Assembly: GCF_020735385.1 (NCBI RefSeq)
Contig: NZ_CP085953.1
Location: 930,001-994,000 of the forward strand
Reading direction: 5' to 3'
DNA: 64,000 nucleotides
Origin: Granulicatella elegans
GTDB lineage: Bacteria > Bacillota > Bacilli > Lactobacillales > Aerococcaceae
The position numbers and the translations under genes are program-made. How positions within the stretch are numbered: position 1 is the stretch's first letter; each line of letters begins with the position of its first letter. Below, one piece after another: positions 35,394-43,017 of the stretch. Below the pieces are notes generated by a model. The model did not search any database, was not told the DNA's origin, and was given only the letters and a program-made list of their open reading frames with translations.

Positions 35394-36537
35394 TGCCCAT
35401 ATAATTGGCAAATTTTTTAGCCGTTTTGTCCTTGTTTTTTTGCGTTACGTGAGTGTAAATATTTACTGTAGTTTGAATATCTGAATGCCCTAGCCGTTCT
35501 TTGACTATTTCCATAGTTACACCACTTTCAAATAGTAAACTAGCGTGTGTGTGTCTAAAACCGTGAATGTGTATCATTTTAAAATTATGACGACTACAAA
35601 CGCTTTTTAATACAGCCCTAGGTTTACTTAAGGAATACATCTTATTCTTATCAAGCTTACAAAAAAGTAATTGGTTAGAGTTTAATGAATTATAACCAAA
35701 GACTAACAACTTCTTAGCTTGTTCTATTTTCCATTTTTTAAGCAATTGCAGTGTATTATCATCTAAACTAATTGTTCTATAGCTTTCTAGTGTTTTAGGT
35801 GTTTGTATTTTTTGCTTATAATTTTCGCCTGTGGCGATTGTTTTATTGATAGTTAGTGTTTGATTGGTAAAGTCAATATCTTTCCATGTAAGAGCTAAAC
35901 ATTCCCCTTTTCTAATACCTGTAAATGCAAGTAAGCGAAAGAATGAAATCCATTCAAGGCTAGTATCTTGCTCAAGATAGTTAAAAAATTCTAACAACTC
36001 CTCTTTAGTGTAATATTTTAAATTGTCATCTTTCTGTTCTTGAACCTTCTTAGGCATAATGAATTTATCTTTAGGATTAGCATATATATATCCCATTCTA
36101 TAAGCATGATTAAAAACAGCAAAAGTGTAATTTATCATCTTTTTGTAGTTTTTAAAGCTTGAGTGCCATTCATTAGCTGTTTTTTGTAATAAAGCCGTAC
36201 TGATTAAGTTTATTCTATAGTGACTAAAGATAGGCAATATATGCAGTTTAAACATGGTCATTGTTTTAAATAAGGTGCTTTCTTTAACCCCTTGCTTATA
36301 TATTTCTAACCATTCCTCATATACATCTTGATATTTCAAAGTTTTAGAGTTTTTGATATACGAATTATCGTTTAGTGCTTGAATGGCAATACTTAAGTAT
36401 AGCTTAGCCTCTTTCTTAGTTTCAAACCCTCTTTTCTCAATATTGACTTGTTTACCCGTGATAGGGTCTGTTCCTAGATAACCTTTCACTTTAAAAAATG
36501 TACCTTTAGTTGTTGTATATGTTGTAATCTTTGCCAT
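35389..36537 (-). CDS. int: Tyrosine-recombinase integrase of the satellite element
   Basis: 382 aa. N-terminal AP2-like arm-binding domain (MAKITTYTTTKGTFFKVKGY), SAM-like core-binding domain, then the catalytic domain: Arg in FTGIRKGECLALTW near 210, HxxR in HGFRHTHASLLFESG near 330, and the C-terminal RLGHSDIQTTVNIYTHV containing the nucleophile Tyr. ATG at 36537 follows AAAGGTG on the coding strand; an in-frame start 10 codons upstream is weaker. Placed directly by attL, as usual. Performs integration and excision at the tmRNA end. Confidence 0.95.
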   Translation of the reverse strand: MAKITTYTTTKGTFFKVKGYLGTDPITGKQVNIEKRGFETKKEAKLYLSIAIQALNDNSYIKNSKTLKYQDVYEEWLEIYKQGVKESTLFKTMTMFKLHILPIFSHYRINLISTALLQKTANEWHSSFKNYKKMINYTFAVFNHAYRMGYIYANPKDKFIMPKKVQEQKDDNLKYYTKEELLEFFNYLEQDTSLEWISFFRLLAFTGIRKGECLALTWKDIDFTNQTLTINKTIATGENYKQKIQTPKTLESYRTISLDDNTLQLLKKWKIEQAKKLLVFGYNSLNSNQLLFCKLDKNKMYSLSKPRAVLKSVCSRHNFKMIHIHGFRHTHASLLFESGVTMEIVKERLGHSDIQTTVNIYTHVTQKNKDKTAKKFANYMGI

Positions 36538-36556
36538 TTGTATTTCACCTTTCATT

Positions 36557-36574
36557 ACCACCCCCATGGTAAAA
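36557..36574. repeat. Element-specific motif, copy 1 (ACCACCCCCATGGTAAAA)
   Basis: Located just upstream of the integrase start. Matches the copy at 38531-38548 at 17 of 18 positions and similar sequence continues for about 15 more bases. A third, inverted copy is at 43869-43886. Possible regulator binding site of the element. Confidence 0.5.
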
Positions 36575-36705
36575 AGGAAAAAGGTGTGTATTTTTGGATT
36601 TTCCCTCGATAAATAAGTGTTAAATCATTTAAATGTATAAAAATAACTTCAAATAAAAAAGCAAAATTTGTTGTTTTAAATGAAGTACACAAGGTTATTA
36701 GTTGA

Positions 36706-37401
36706 TTAATCTTCTTCACAATTTTTAGTGATTTCTTCTAGAGTTTCTTCTAAAACTAAAAGATACATTTTAGTAGATAGCGTGAATTTTTCATAAGCAA
36801 GTTTACTAGAATTATCTATAAAACAATTTTCCCCCTCAATAATTTTGAAAAATTTTTTCTTGATTTTTTCTTCCTTTTCTTTAATGTATAAAATTAAGTT
36901 TTTTATAATTACAGTATCAGAAAAGCTATTTGTATCCAAAAACATTTGGATAGCAATTATAAACACATCTTCACCTATGACTTCGAAAGTTTTTTTTTCA
37001 TCAAAATTTAAATCACAAGCAAAATCAGAAAAAATCTCAAAAATTTTTTCTTTTTCTTGTTCTAAATATTCAAAATAATCTTCTTCTAAATCTTTAAATC
37101 TGTCATTAGAACGTAAAAAGTTATAGAATTTTGTACGTTCTTTTTTGATGTTTTTTTCCCAATAAATATTAAAATAATATCTACAACTATCGTTATTAAG
37201 AAGTTCTTCTACAGTTGTCTTACCAATCTTAGCAATATTTGAAAGTTTCTTCATATTGGGTTTGTTTCTTCCGTTTTCCCAATTACTTAAAGCGGAAACA
37301 TTTGAACCTATAATCTTAGCAAATTCTTTCTGATTCATTTCAAGAGATATTCTAATTGTTTTTATTTTATTGCCAATTAAAACATCTTCCATTTTTTTCA
37401 T
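36706..37401 (-). CDS. CI-like HTH repressor of the satellite element
   Basis: 231 aa. N-terminal HTH_3 (XRE) domain: IKTIRISLEMNQKEFAKIIG then SNVSALSNWENGRNKPNMKKL, residues about 11-55. The rest is acidic and helical without a peptidase motif, so it is not an obvious LexA-type self-cleaving repressor; satellites of the SaPI type use such non-cleaved repressors that are lifted by a phage protein. Start at ATG 37401 with AAAGGAG; an upstream extension to 37473 has no ribosome site. Divergent from the Cro-like gene. Confidence 0.85.
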   Translation of the reverse strand: MKKMEDVLIGNKIKTIRISLEMNQKEFAKIIGSNVSALSNWENGRNKPNMKKLSNIAKIGKTTVEELLNNDSCRYYFNIYWEKNIKKERTKFYNFLRSNDRFKDLEEDYFEYLEQEKEKIFEIFSDFACDLNFDEKKTFEVIGEDVFIIAIQMFLDTNSFSDTVIIKNLILYIKEKEEKIKKKFFKIIEGENCFIDNSSKLAYEKFTLSTKMYLLVLEETLEEITKNCEED

Positions 37402-37452
37402 ACAATCACTCCTTTGAGGTAAATAATAACAAAAAATACAGAAAATTACAAC

Positions 37453-37488
37453 TTTATTGTTGACGTTCCACAATAAACGTTTTATTAT
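37453..37488 (+). promoter_or_regulatory. Early rightward promoter with an operator over the -35
   Basis: -35 TTGACG (37460-37465), 17-base spacer, -10 TATTAT (37483-37488). The inverted repeat TTTATTGT (37453-37460) and ACAATAAA (37470-37477), with a 9-base spacer, covers the -35, a classic repressor position. The 18-mer TACAGAAAAATACAGAAA follows at 37494-37511 and recurs at 37727-37744. Confidence 0.65.
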
Positions 37489-37522
37489 AGAATTACAGAA
37501 AAATACAGAAAGGAGCGTTCGT

Positions 37523-37789
37523 ATGATTTTAGCATCAATGTACAGAAGAATGACCGGGAAAAGTCAAAAGTATTTTGCTAGTAAACTAGGTATTTCAGTT
37601 AATTCCTACGCAAATAAAGAGAAAGGAAAAACTCAGTTTACTCAAAAAGAAATGGAATTATTCTATCTTGAAATAAAAAAGTTTAATCAGGATATTTCAA
37701 TAGTAGATATTTTTTTAAACAATAACTACAGAAAAATACAGAAATCAACTATATTTATTGGAGGTGTTTATTTGAAGGATAAAAAATAA
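37523..37789 (+). CDS. Cro-like HTH protein
   Basis: 88 aa with an HTH_3-like segment: MTGKSQKYFASKLGISVNSYANKEKGKT at residues about 10-38. Start at ATG 37523 after GAAAGGAG. First gene of the rightward operon and probably the counterpart of the repressor. The end of its frame contains GGAGGTG and TTG, which look like the start signals of the next gene (see the frameshift note). Confidence 0.78.
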   Translation: MILASMYRRMTGKSQKYFASKLGISVNSYANKEKGKTQFTQKEMELFYLEIKKFNQDISIVDIFLNNNYRKIQKSTIFIGGVYLKDKK

Positions 37790-37818
37790 CAAAACAAGAA
37801 AAACAATTATTACGATTA

Positions 37819-38124
37819 TTGAAGGTTGGAAGAAAGAACATCAAAACAACAAAGAAACTATTAAACGAGATGCAAATTCCTAACACTCAAAATGGAGAAC
37901 GACATTTCAGAGAGTTGATTAGAAGTTTAAGGGTTAATCATAAAGTACCTATTTTAAGTATGAGAGAACATAGAACCAATGGTTACTTCATTGCAGAAAG
38001 TACGGATGAAATATTGAATTTTACAACATCTATTAAATCTCAACTTGAAGAAGGAAACCGTATGTTGAGTGCATTAATAACTAATGACCTCGAGAAATGG
38101 AAAGACTTATTAAAAGGAGCGTGA
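37819..38124 (+). CDS. Winged-helix-like regulatory protein, possibly frameshifted at its start
   Basis: At least 101 aa from TTG 37819, but the frame is open back to 37783 with no start codon. A good start (GGAGGTG, then TTG at 37772) lies in the -1-related frame and enters this frame if one A is added to the A6 run at 37781-37786. The protein has TTKKLLNEMQIPNTQNGERHF and RSLRVNHKVPILSMREHRTNGYFIAES, the layout of a phage winged-helix regulator. Role in the element unknown. Confidence 0.6.
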   Translation: MKVGRKNIKTTKKLLNEMQIPNTQNGERHFRELIRSLRVNHKVPILSMREHRTNGYFIAESTDEILNFTTSIKSQLEEGNRMLSALITNDLEKWKDLLKGA

Positions 38125-38130
38125 AAAAGA

Positions 38131-38256
38131 ATGGGTGTAGCATTTATGCAAAATATGGAACTAATTCTAACCGTGGGCATATCGTTTGTAGTCGGTATTG
38201 CTTACGGTGTGTGGTTGGCAAATGATATTAGAAAAGGAGATGGAGAAATATGTTAA
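38131..38256 (+). CDS. 41-aa single-helix membrane peptide
   Basis: MGVAFMQNMELILTVG, then a hydrophobic segment to about residue 30, ending NDIRKGDGEIC. An AGGAG lies about 12 bases before the ATG. Its stop overlaps the start of the next gene (ATGTTAA), indicating coupling. No family recognised. Confidence 0.5.
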   Translation: MGVAFMQNMELILTVGISFVVGIAYGVWLANDIRKGDGEIC

Positions 38257-38522
38257 CGCTAGAATTACCTAAAGAATTCTCAATAGAATTACATTCAATG
38301 CTAAAGGCAGTATATAAAGCTGCTGTAGCAGAGGGCAGACAGGAAGCAAGCCTTACAAAAGATTATTTAACGTCTAGAGAGGTAAACGAGGTATACGTTT
38401 CTGTATCTGCTCCTACTTTGAAGCAGTGGGAAAATTTAGGCTTACCAGTGTATCAAGTACAAGGTAAACAATACTATAAGAAATCAGATATTGATACGTT
38501 CTTACAACAATACAAAAAATAA
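38250..38522 (+). CDS. Excisionase-like / HTH_17 DNA-binding protein
   Basis: 90 aa. The C-terminal half is a MerR-type winged helix: LTSREVNEVYVSVSAPTLKQW, then NLGLPVYQVQGKQYYKKSDI. This is the form of excisionases and AlpA-type activators in integrated elements. In satellites it usually helps int and activates it. Preceded by GGAGATGGAG and coupled to the membrane peptide gene. Confidence 0.75.
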   Translation: MLTLELPKEFSIELHSMLKAVYKAAVAEGRQEASLTKDYLTSREVNEVYVSVSAPTLKQWENLGLPVYQVQGKQYYKKSDIDTFLQQYKK

Positions 38523-38530
38523 AAAAATAA

Positions 38531-38548
38531 ACCACCCCTATGGTAAAA
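38531..38548. repeat. Element-specific motif, copy 2 (ACCACCCCTATGGTAAAA)
   Basis: Directly before the ribosome site of the gene at 38570. Aligns with the copy at 36557 and, inverted, with 43869-43886. Confidence 0.5.
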
Positions 38549-38569
38549 GAGAAAAAGGAGTAAATAAAC

Positions 38570-38767
38570 ATGAAAATACCACGTTATGCCAAGATTGTAG
38601 AAACAGATGAATTATATATCGTTGCTACACTATTAAAGGATTGTACGGTAGAAAAAGCACTACAAATAGTCCAAAACAACAGACAGATGCCGTCTGATAA
38701 GCTATTAGAAGTGCAAATCAAAGAGATTGATAATAAGGTGTGTATTATCGAAACTTTTAGTAAATAA
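38570..38767 (+). CDS. Small hypothetical protein of the element
   Basis: 65 aa, starting MKIPRYAKIVETDELYIVA. AAAAAGGAG ribosome site. Alternating beta-like and helical pattern; no motif recognised. A weak inverted repeat follows, so it may end the first early unit. Confidence 0.6.
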   Translation: MKIPRYAKIVETDELYIVATLLKDCTVEKALQIVQNNRQMPSDKLLEVQIKEIDNKVCIIETFSK

Positions 38768-38795
38768 AAAAAGGCACTAGTCAAAAACTAGCACC

Positions 38796-38879
38796 TAGGC
38801 AAAAATTACATATATATAACTCAAATCAATATACTTTATTATAGCATTAGTTGATGAGTTATTCAATGTATTTTGCCTA
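38796..38879. repeat. Long inverted repeat upstream of the replication genes
   Basis: TAGGCAAAAATTACAT (from 38796) is mirrored by ATGTATTTTGCCTA (to 38879) with one bulge, and AACTCA pairs with TGAGTT inside, giving an 84-nt cruciform-prone hairpin with an A+T-rich loop. It separates the regulatory from the replication genes. Confidence 0.6.
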
Positions 38880-38901
38880 ATCTTAAATAGAAAAGGAGAG
38901 G

Positions 38902-39312
38902 GTGATAACCATAAACAATGAATACAAAAAACTACTAAAAATGCTATCAAAGCTAGCTAAAATTGAAACAAAAAACAGTACTCAAAAAGTAAGTAATGTA
39001 GTAACGTTGCTAACTAAAATACAATCTATAAACTTAAACAAGTTAGATATATTAGAAAGGCATCATAGAATGAAAGAGAAAGATATGATGCATAGGAAAC
39101 AGTACTATAAACACTTAGCAATACAAGAAGAGTTAACGCAACAAATATTAGAATATGCACCACTACCACTAGTGGCTAGTTGGATTGAAAGCTACTTAGA
39201 CTACAGCAGATACGAGGAACGTTATGCCCTAGAAAATGGACTAAATGCCCTATTTAAAGAAATACAGCTTCATTTAACCCTTTCAGATGCTACAAGAAAG
39301 GGGGGATACTAA
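38902..39312 (+). CDS. Hypothetical helical protein before the primase
   Basis: 136 aa from GTG 38902; AAAAGGAGAGG lies close before it. Highly charged and helical, including RHHRMKEKDMMHRKQYYKHL and SWIESYLDYSRYEERYAL. Its TAA overlaps the primase ATG (TAATG), so it is coupled and likely a replication accessory. Not recognised. Confidence 0.65.
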   Translation: MITINNEYKKLLKMLSKLAKIETKNSTQKVSNVVTLLTKIQSINLNKLDILERHHRMKEKDMMHRKQYYKHLAIQEELTQQILEYAPLPLVASWIESYLDYSRYEERYALENGLNALFKEIQLHLTLSDATRKGGY

Positions 39313-41825
39313 TGCCAATTTATATTGAAAAAGGCTGGTTTAATACAAAAATTCATGTAGAGAAAACAGAACTTAGCCCTATTGATTGGTTAAAGAACTA
39401 TACCGCCAATAGAGTGCCTAAAGGTGCAATCATTTTAAACGGTGATATTAAACGAATGAAAGAAAAATACCCGTATGCTAATGATAAAATAGCTGAATAT
39501 TATGCAAAAATGGAAGGTATAAAAAACAATCAGTATTACTTTATGACTGGGTATATAGAAAAAGATGAAGAAAAACAATTAAAACGTAATACAGATAGCA
39601 TCATAAGAAGGAGCGTTATTACATTAGATTATGATGATAAGGACACGCCTTCACTAGATGAGTTGATACGCATCATAAAAGAGAAAAAGCCTAATGTTGA
39701 GTGTTACATATACCCAACTATTAAGTATACAGACGAGTTTCCACGTTGGCGTGTAGTATTTGAACCAGATAGACCACTATTAGAATACGAATACAAGCAA
39801 GTTGCTACAGACTTAGCCAAAACAATAGGGCTTGAATATGATAAAAGTGTTATAAACGATTGGCAAAAGTTTGCAGGGTTACCAGTAGTTACTTCTAAAA
39901 ATTCCCATATTGAACCAGTATACATTGAGGGAGAAAAGCTAAAAACTCCTGATATCAAGGATATGAAGCCACCAATTAAGCAAACAGAGAAAATTACAGG
40001 AGAATACGCCTCTAAATTCAATGATAATGGTAATATACCGCATGATGATGCAATTGAAATCATGGAACATTATGTAGAAGTAAATGAAGCTGAATTAATG
40101 GATTATGATAAAGCATTGACAGATATGTTTGTTATTGCTAAAGCTATTAGTACTGATGAGATTGATTATGACACTGGGAAAGAATGTGTTGAAATCCTTG
40201 CTTTAGGGAATACAGACTGGATACATGGTACACAAAATAAGATAGGGAATTTAAGTAAACTCCATTTAATGCTACACCGTGGTATTTATAAAAATCCATG
40301 GAGCTTTTACTATTGGTTTAAAGTTAGAACCGATAGACAACTTAAGCCGTCTGAAACGTCTGAAGAAATAATAAAACGTATACGTGAAGATAGTGAACAA
40401 TGGAAAATAGAACATGCAGAAATGAAAAGAGATGGAACGTTAAAAAAGCCTCGTCTACCAGTACGAGTTGCAGCAGATATTACGAAACGCCATTGTGATA
40501 TGGGTAGGTTAGGTAGTTATGATGCTGATACGCGTCATTTAGGCATTTATAATCCCGATACAGGTATATATGATAGTAGTGATTATTATAGAAAAACACT
40601 TTTTAGAGCGGGTGAACGTTCTTTAACAAGAAATGAATGTAAAGAAGTATTAGATTTATTGTTAAATGAAGCTGAAAATAAGGAAAGAACGCTAGATTAT
40701 AATTACATTATTTTTAAGAATGGAATTTATAATATAGACACTAAACAATTAGAACCATTTAGCCCTAATTATGTTTTTGAAAGTACAATTGGAGTGAATT
40801 ATAATCCTGACGCTGTTGAACCTGTATTCCCTGATGGTTGGACTTTTAGTAAATGGATGGATATTTCTATGGGTGGAGATGAAGAAAAGAAAGAGCTTTT
40901 GTGGCAATTAATAGCCAGTACAATCCATACCAACAAGCCAAGTGGTCACGTTGCATTTCTATTCAGTAGGGTAGGGTCAAGTGGTAAAAGTACATTGCAA
41001 CTACTACTAAAAAACTTAGTAAGTAAAGAAAGAAGTGTTGCTTTACGATTGAAAGATATTGAAAACCGTTTTGATATCTCGAGAGCAGTCGGGAAAGCAC
41101 TAGTTATTGGTGATGATAATTCACCTAAAGATTATAACGCTGATAGTGCAAATCTAAAGAGTATGGTGACTGGTGAACCGTTAAAAGTTGAAGCTAAAGG
41201 AGAAAACGCACAAACTCATCATTTCAATTGTCAAGTAGTGCAATCAATGAATGGGTTACCTAACTTTGGTGATGTGACAGATGGACTTATTAGACGGTTA
41301 CGTATTATTGAATTTAAAAAAGTTTTTAAAGGTAAAGAAAACAATCCAAACGTAAAAGAAAAATACATTAATGACCCGCGCTTATTAGAATGGATAGCTA
41401 AAGAGGCTTTGGAACATTTAGTATTAAGTGGGGAATGGATACAAACAGAGGAACACAAGCAATATGTTCAAGAAATCATCTCAGATAGTGACCCTGTTGC
41501 ACGTTATTTCGAGGAACGTATACCACAATTTACAAGCACCCGTTTACCTATAAAATTCTTGTATGCAGATTTTAAAGCTGTGTATTTACTAGAAAATAAT
41601 AGAAATACTAAAATCTCTCAACGTACATTTACTAAACAGCTTAAGCCATATATGGAAGCTAAAGGTTGGAAGTATGATAGAAATAATAAAAAGCCTTTAG
41701 AAGCATTTCATAAAGCAGATTGGCAATTATATGTAGATAAGGTAAAGGAATGGGATATAACCTATAATTACGAAAAAGAAAGCATTGCTTATCAACCTAT
41801 GTTTGTTAAAGAAAACGATATTTAA
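39312..41825 (+). CDS. P4-type primase-helicase (replication initiator of the element)
   Basis: 837 aa. N-terminal archaeo-eukaryotic-primase-like domain with acidic motif LDYDD at residues 105-109 and the later YPTIKYTDEFPRWRVVF region, then a D5_N linker and an SF3-type helicase: Walker A GSSGKST near residue 555, Walker B-like ALVIGDDNSP near 595, and the sensor region VVQSMNGLPNFGD near 640. Such proteins both unwind an iteron origin and prime DNA; the origin lies directly downstream. It defines the element as autonomously replicating after excision. Confidence 0.92.
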   Translation: MPIYIEKGWFNTKIHVEKTELSPIDWLKNYTANRVPKGAIILNGDIKRMKEKYPYANDKIAEYYAKMEGIKNNQYYFMTGYIEKDEEKQLKRNTDSIIRRSVITLDYDDKDTPSLDELIRIIKEKKPNVECYIYPTIKYTDEFPRWRVVFEPDRPLLEYEYKQVATDLAKTIGLEYDKSVINDWQKFAGLPVVTSKNSHIEPVYIEGEKLKTPDIKDMKPPIKQTEKITGEYASKFNDNGNIPHDDAIEIMEHYVEVNEAELMDYDKALTDMFVIAKAISTDEIDYDTGKECVEILALGNTDWIHGTQNKIGNLSKLHLMLHRGIYKNPWSFYYWFKVRTDRQLKPSETSEEIIKRIREDSEQWKIEHAEMKRDGTLKKPRLPVRVAADITKRHCDMGRLGSYDADTRHLGIYNPDTGIYDSSDYYRKTLFRAGERSLTRNECKEVLDLLLNEAENKERTLDYNYIIFKNGIYNIDTKQLEPFSPNYVFESTIGVNYNPDAVEPVFPDGWTFSKWMDISMGGDEEKKELLWQLIASTIHTNKPSGHVAFLFSRVGSSGKSTLQLLLKNLVSKERSVALRLKDIENRFDISRAVGKALVIGDDNSPKDYNADSANLKSMVTGEPLKVEAKGENAQTHHFNCQVVQSMNGLPNFGDVTDGLIRRLRIIEFKKVFKGKENNPNVKEKYINDPRLLEWIAKEALEHLVLSGEWIQTEEHKQYVQEIISDSDPVARYFEERIPQFTSTRLPIKFLYADFKAVYLLENNRNTKISQRTFTKQLKPYMEAKGWKYDRNNKKPLEAFHKADWQLYVDKVKEWDITYNYEKESIAYQPMFVKENDI

Positions 41826-41843
41826 AAGCCAACCAACCAACAA

Positions 41844-42146
41844 ACCAACATTGAACCAACATTCCTTTAGTACAATGTTGGTCGAGTTATCGTTGATATG
41901 ACAATGTTTTCAGTCGAAAACCAACAAACCAACATTATTTTCAACTTCTGGAAGAAAAAAATAAAAAAAAAACTTTAAGAGATAGAACATAAATAAATTT
42001 TAAAAATGAAATAATTATATAGGAAGTGGGTTTTTATGTTGGTTTGTTGGTCAATGCTTAGAAACGTTGATATGACAATGTTTTTCTGACCAACATTGCT
42101 AGGCATAATGTTGGTTTAATGTTGGTTTTTACGTAGTAATGTTGGT
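41844..42146. other. Iteron replication origin of the element
   Basis: ACCAACATT or its complement AATGTTGGT occurs at 41844, 41855, 41874, 41928, 42089, 42107, 42118 and 42138, with a one-mismatch copy at 42035, in both orientations. Between the two clusters is an A+T-rich stretch (about 41950-42030). A second repeat, CGTTGATATGACAATGTTTT, occurs at 41891 and 42065. Iterons flanking an A+T-rich core downstream of the initiator gene is the arrangement of SaPI-type origins. Confidence 0.85.
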
Positions 42147-42185
42147 TTCGATAGGAATATTAAAGCTAATTCAATCAAAAACAAA

Positions 42186-42214
42186 GGGACGGTAAACAAA
42201 AACCGTCCTTTTTG
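42186..42214 (+). terminator. Terminator after the origin region
   Basis: GGACGGT (42187-42193) pairs with ACCGTCC (42202-42208), followed by TTTTT. Confidence 0.85.
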
Positions 42215-42312
42215 CTGTATAAAAGGTGTATAACTATCATAAAGTTGTAGTATGTAGTAGAATATAGATGAGGGATGAAGGAACGAGAAATAGAAGATGC
42301 TGTATATATATT

Positions 42313-42411
42313 ATGAAGATTGAATTAGAAGGACGAGAAGGACAGGTATTAATCTGTAAGCACTGTATGCAAAGGAGACCCTCAAAAAATTCAATCATTA
42401 TAAAGGAGTAA
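42313..42411 (+). CDS. Possible 32-aa peptide with a CxxC pair
   Basis: MKIELEGREGQVLICKHC, then MQRRPSKNSIIIKE. The ribosome site is weak. It ends just before the ribosome site of the next gene. Could be real or chance. Confidence 0.3.
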   Translation: MKIELEGREGQVLICKHCMQRRPSKNSIIIKE

Positions 42412-42418
42412 TAAATAT

Positions 42419-43003
42419 ATGCAACAACAAATAATTGCTTCTGCTAGCTCAACATTAGATTATGCTATCTATGGAGCAGTAGTACAGGCAAAATATTCTA
42501 GAATAAACAAACCAGTTTATACCACTAAAGAGTATGAAGATGGTATTGTTGATATTATCGTTGATGGTTACCAACTTGAAGAACCATGGTACGACAAGTA
42601 TTATAACAGCCCGTATATAGATAAGGTTATAGTAACCAGCCGTGATGGTGCTATACTTAAGATTAAAGACTGTACTCTAGCAGTACAAGGTTACGTAATC
42701 CTAGATAATACAATAGATTGTGACACTATAGAAACAAGATATACTGTTAAATTATTATCTGAACCATTGCAAGGTATGAAGCTAATGCAATCCAATATCA
42801 AAGAAGAAGATTTATCAGGTGTAATACATGCATATTGGGCAATTCAAAAGATAGAAGATGACTTAAAGAATTTAAACGATACTGAAAATTATGAAGTAGT
42901 CGAGTTTGAAGGTGAATATATAACTCAATATCACCTAGTAGAAAAAACGTACCTAAAAGGTATAGTTAGAGCCTTTAAATCAGAACAATCAAGAGAGGGT
43001 TAA
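42419..43003 (+). CDS. Unknown protein of the satellite, only gene after the origin
   Basis: 194 aa, strong AAAGGAG ribosome site. No signal peptide or membrane segment. Composition is beta-rich and acidic (IVDIIVDGYQLEEPWYDKYY, VIVTSRDGAILKIKDC). I do not recognise a family. In PICIs the genes in this position interfere with the helper phage or serve accessory roles, so it is the best candidate for cargo, but this is positional inference only. Confidence 0.65.
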   Translation: MQQQIIASASSTLDYAIYGAVVQAKYSRINKPVYTTKEYEDGIVDIIVDGYQLEEPWYDKYYNSPYIDKVIVTSRDGAILKIKDCTLAVQGYVILDNTIDCDTIETRYTVKLLSEPLQGMKLMQSNIKEEDLSGVIHAYWAIQKIEDDLKNLNDTENYEVVEFEGEYITQYHLVEKTYLKGIVRAFKSEQSREG

Positions 43004-43017
43004 CTCCCTCTTTTTTT
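42991..43017 (+). terminator. Terminator overlapping the stop of the unknown gene
   Basis: AGAGAGGGTTAACTCCCTCT then T7; GAGGG pairs with CCCTC, extended by G-T pairs. The TAA stop lies in the loop. Confidence 0.65.

Noticed and set aside
41844-42146. Repeats considered as a CRISPR array
   Set aside because: The 9-bp units occur in both orientations at irregular spacing and no cas gene is present; an iteron origin explains them better.
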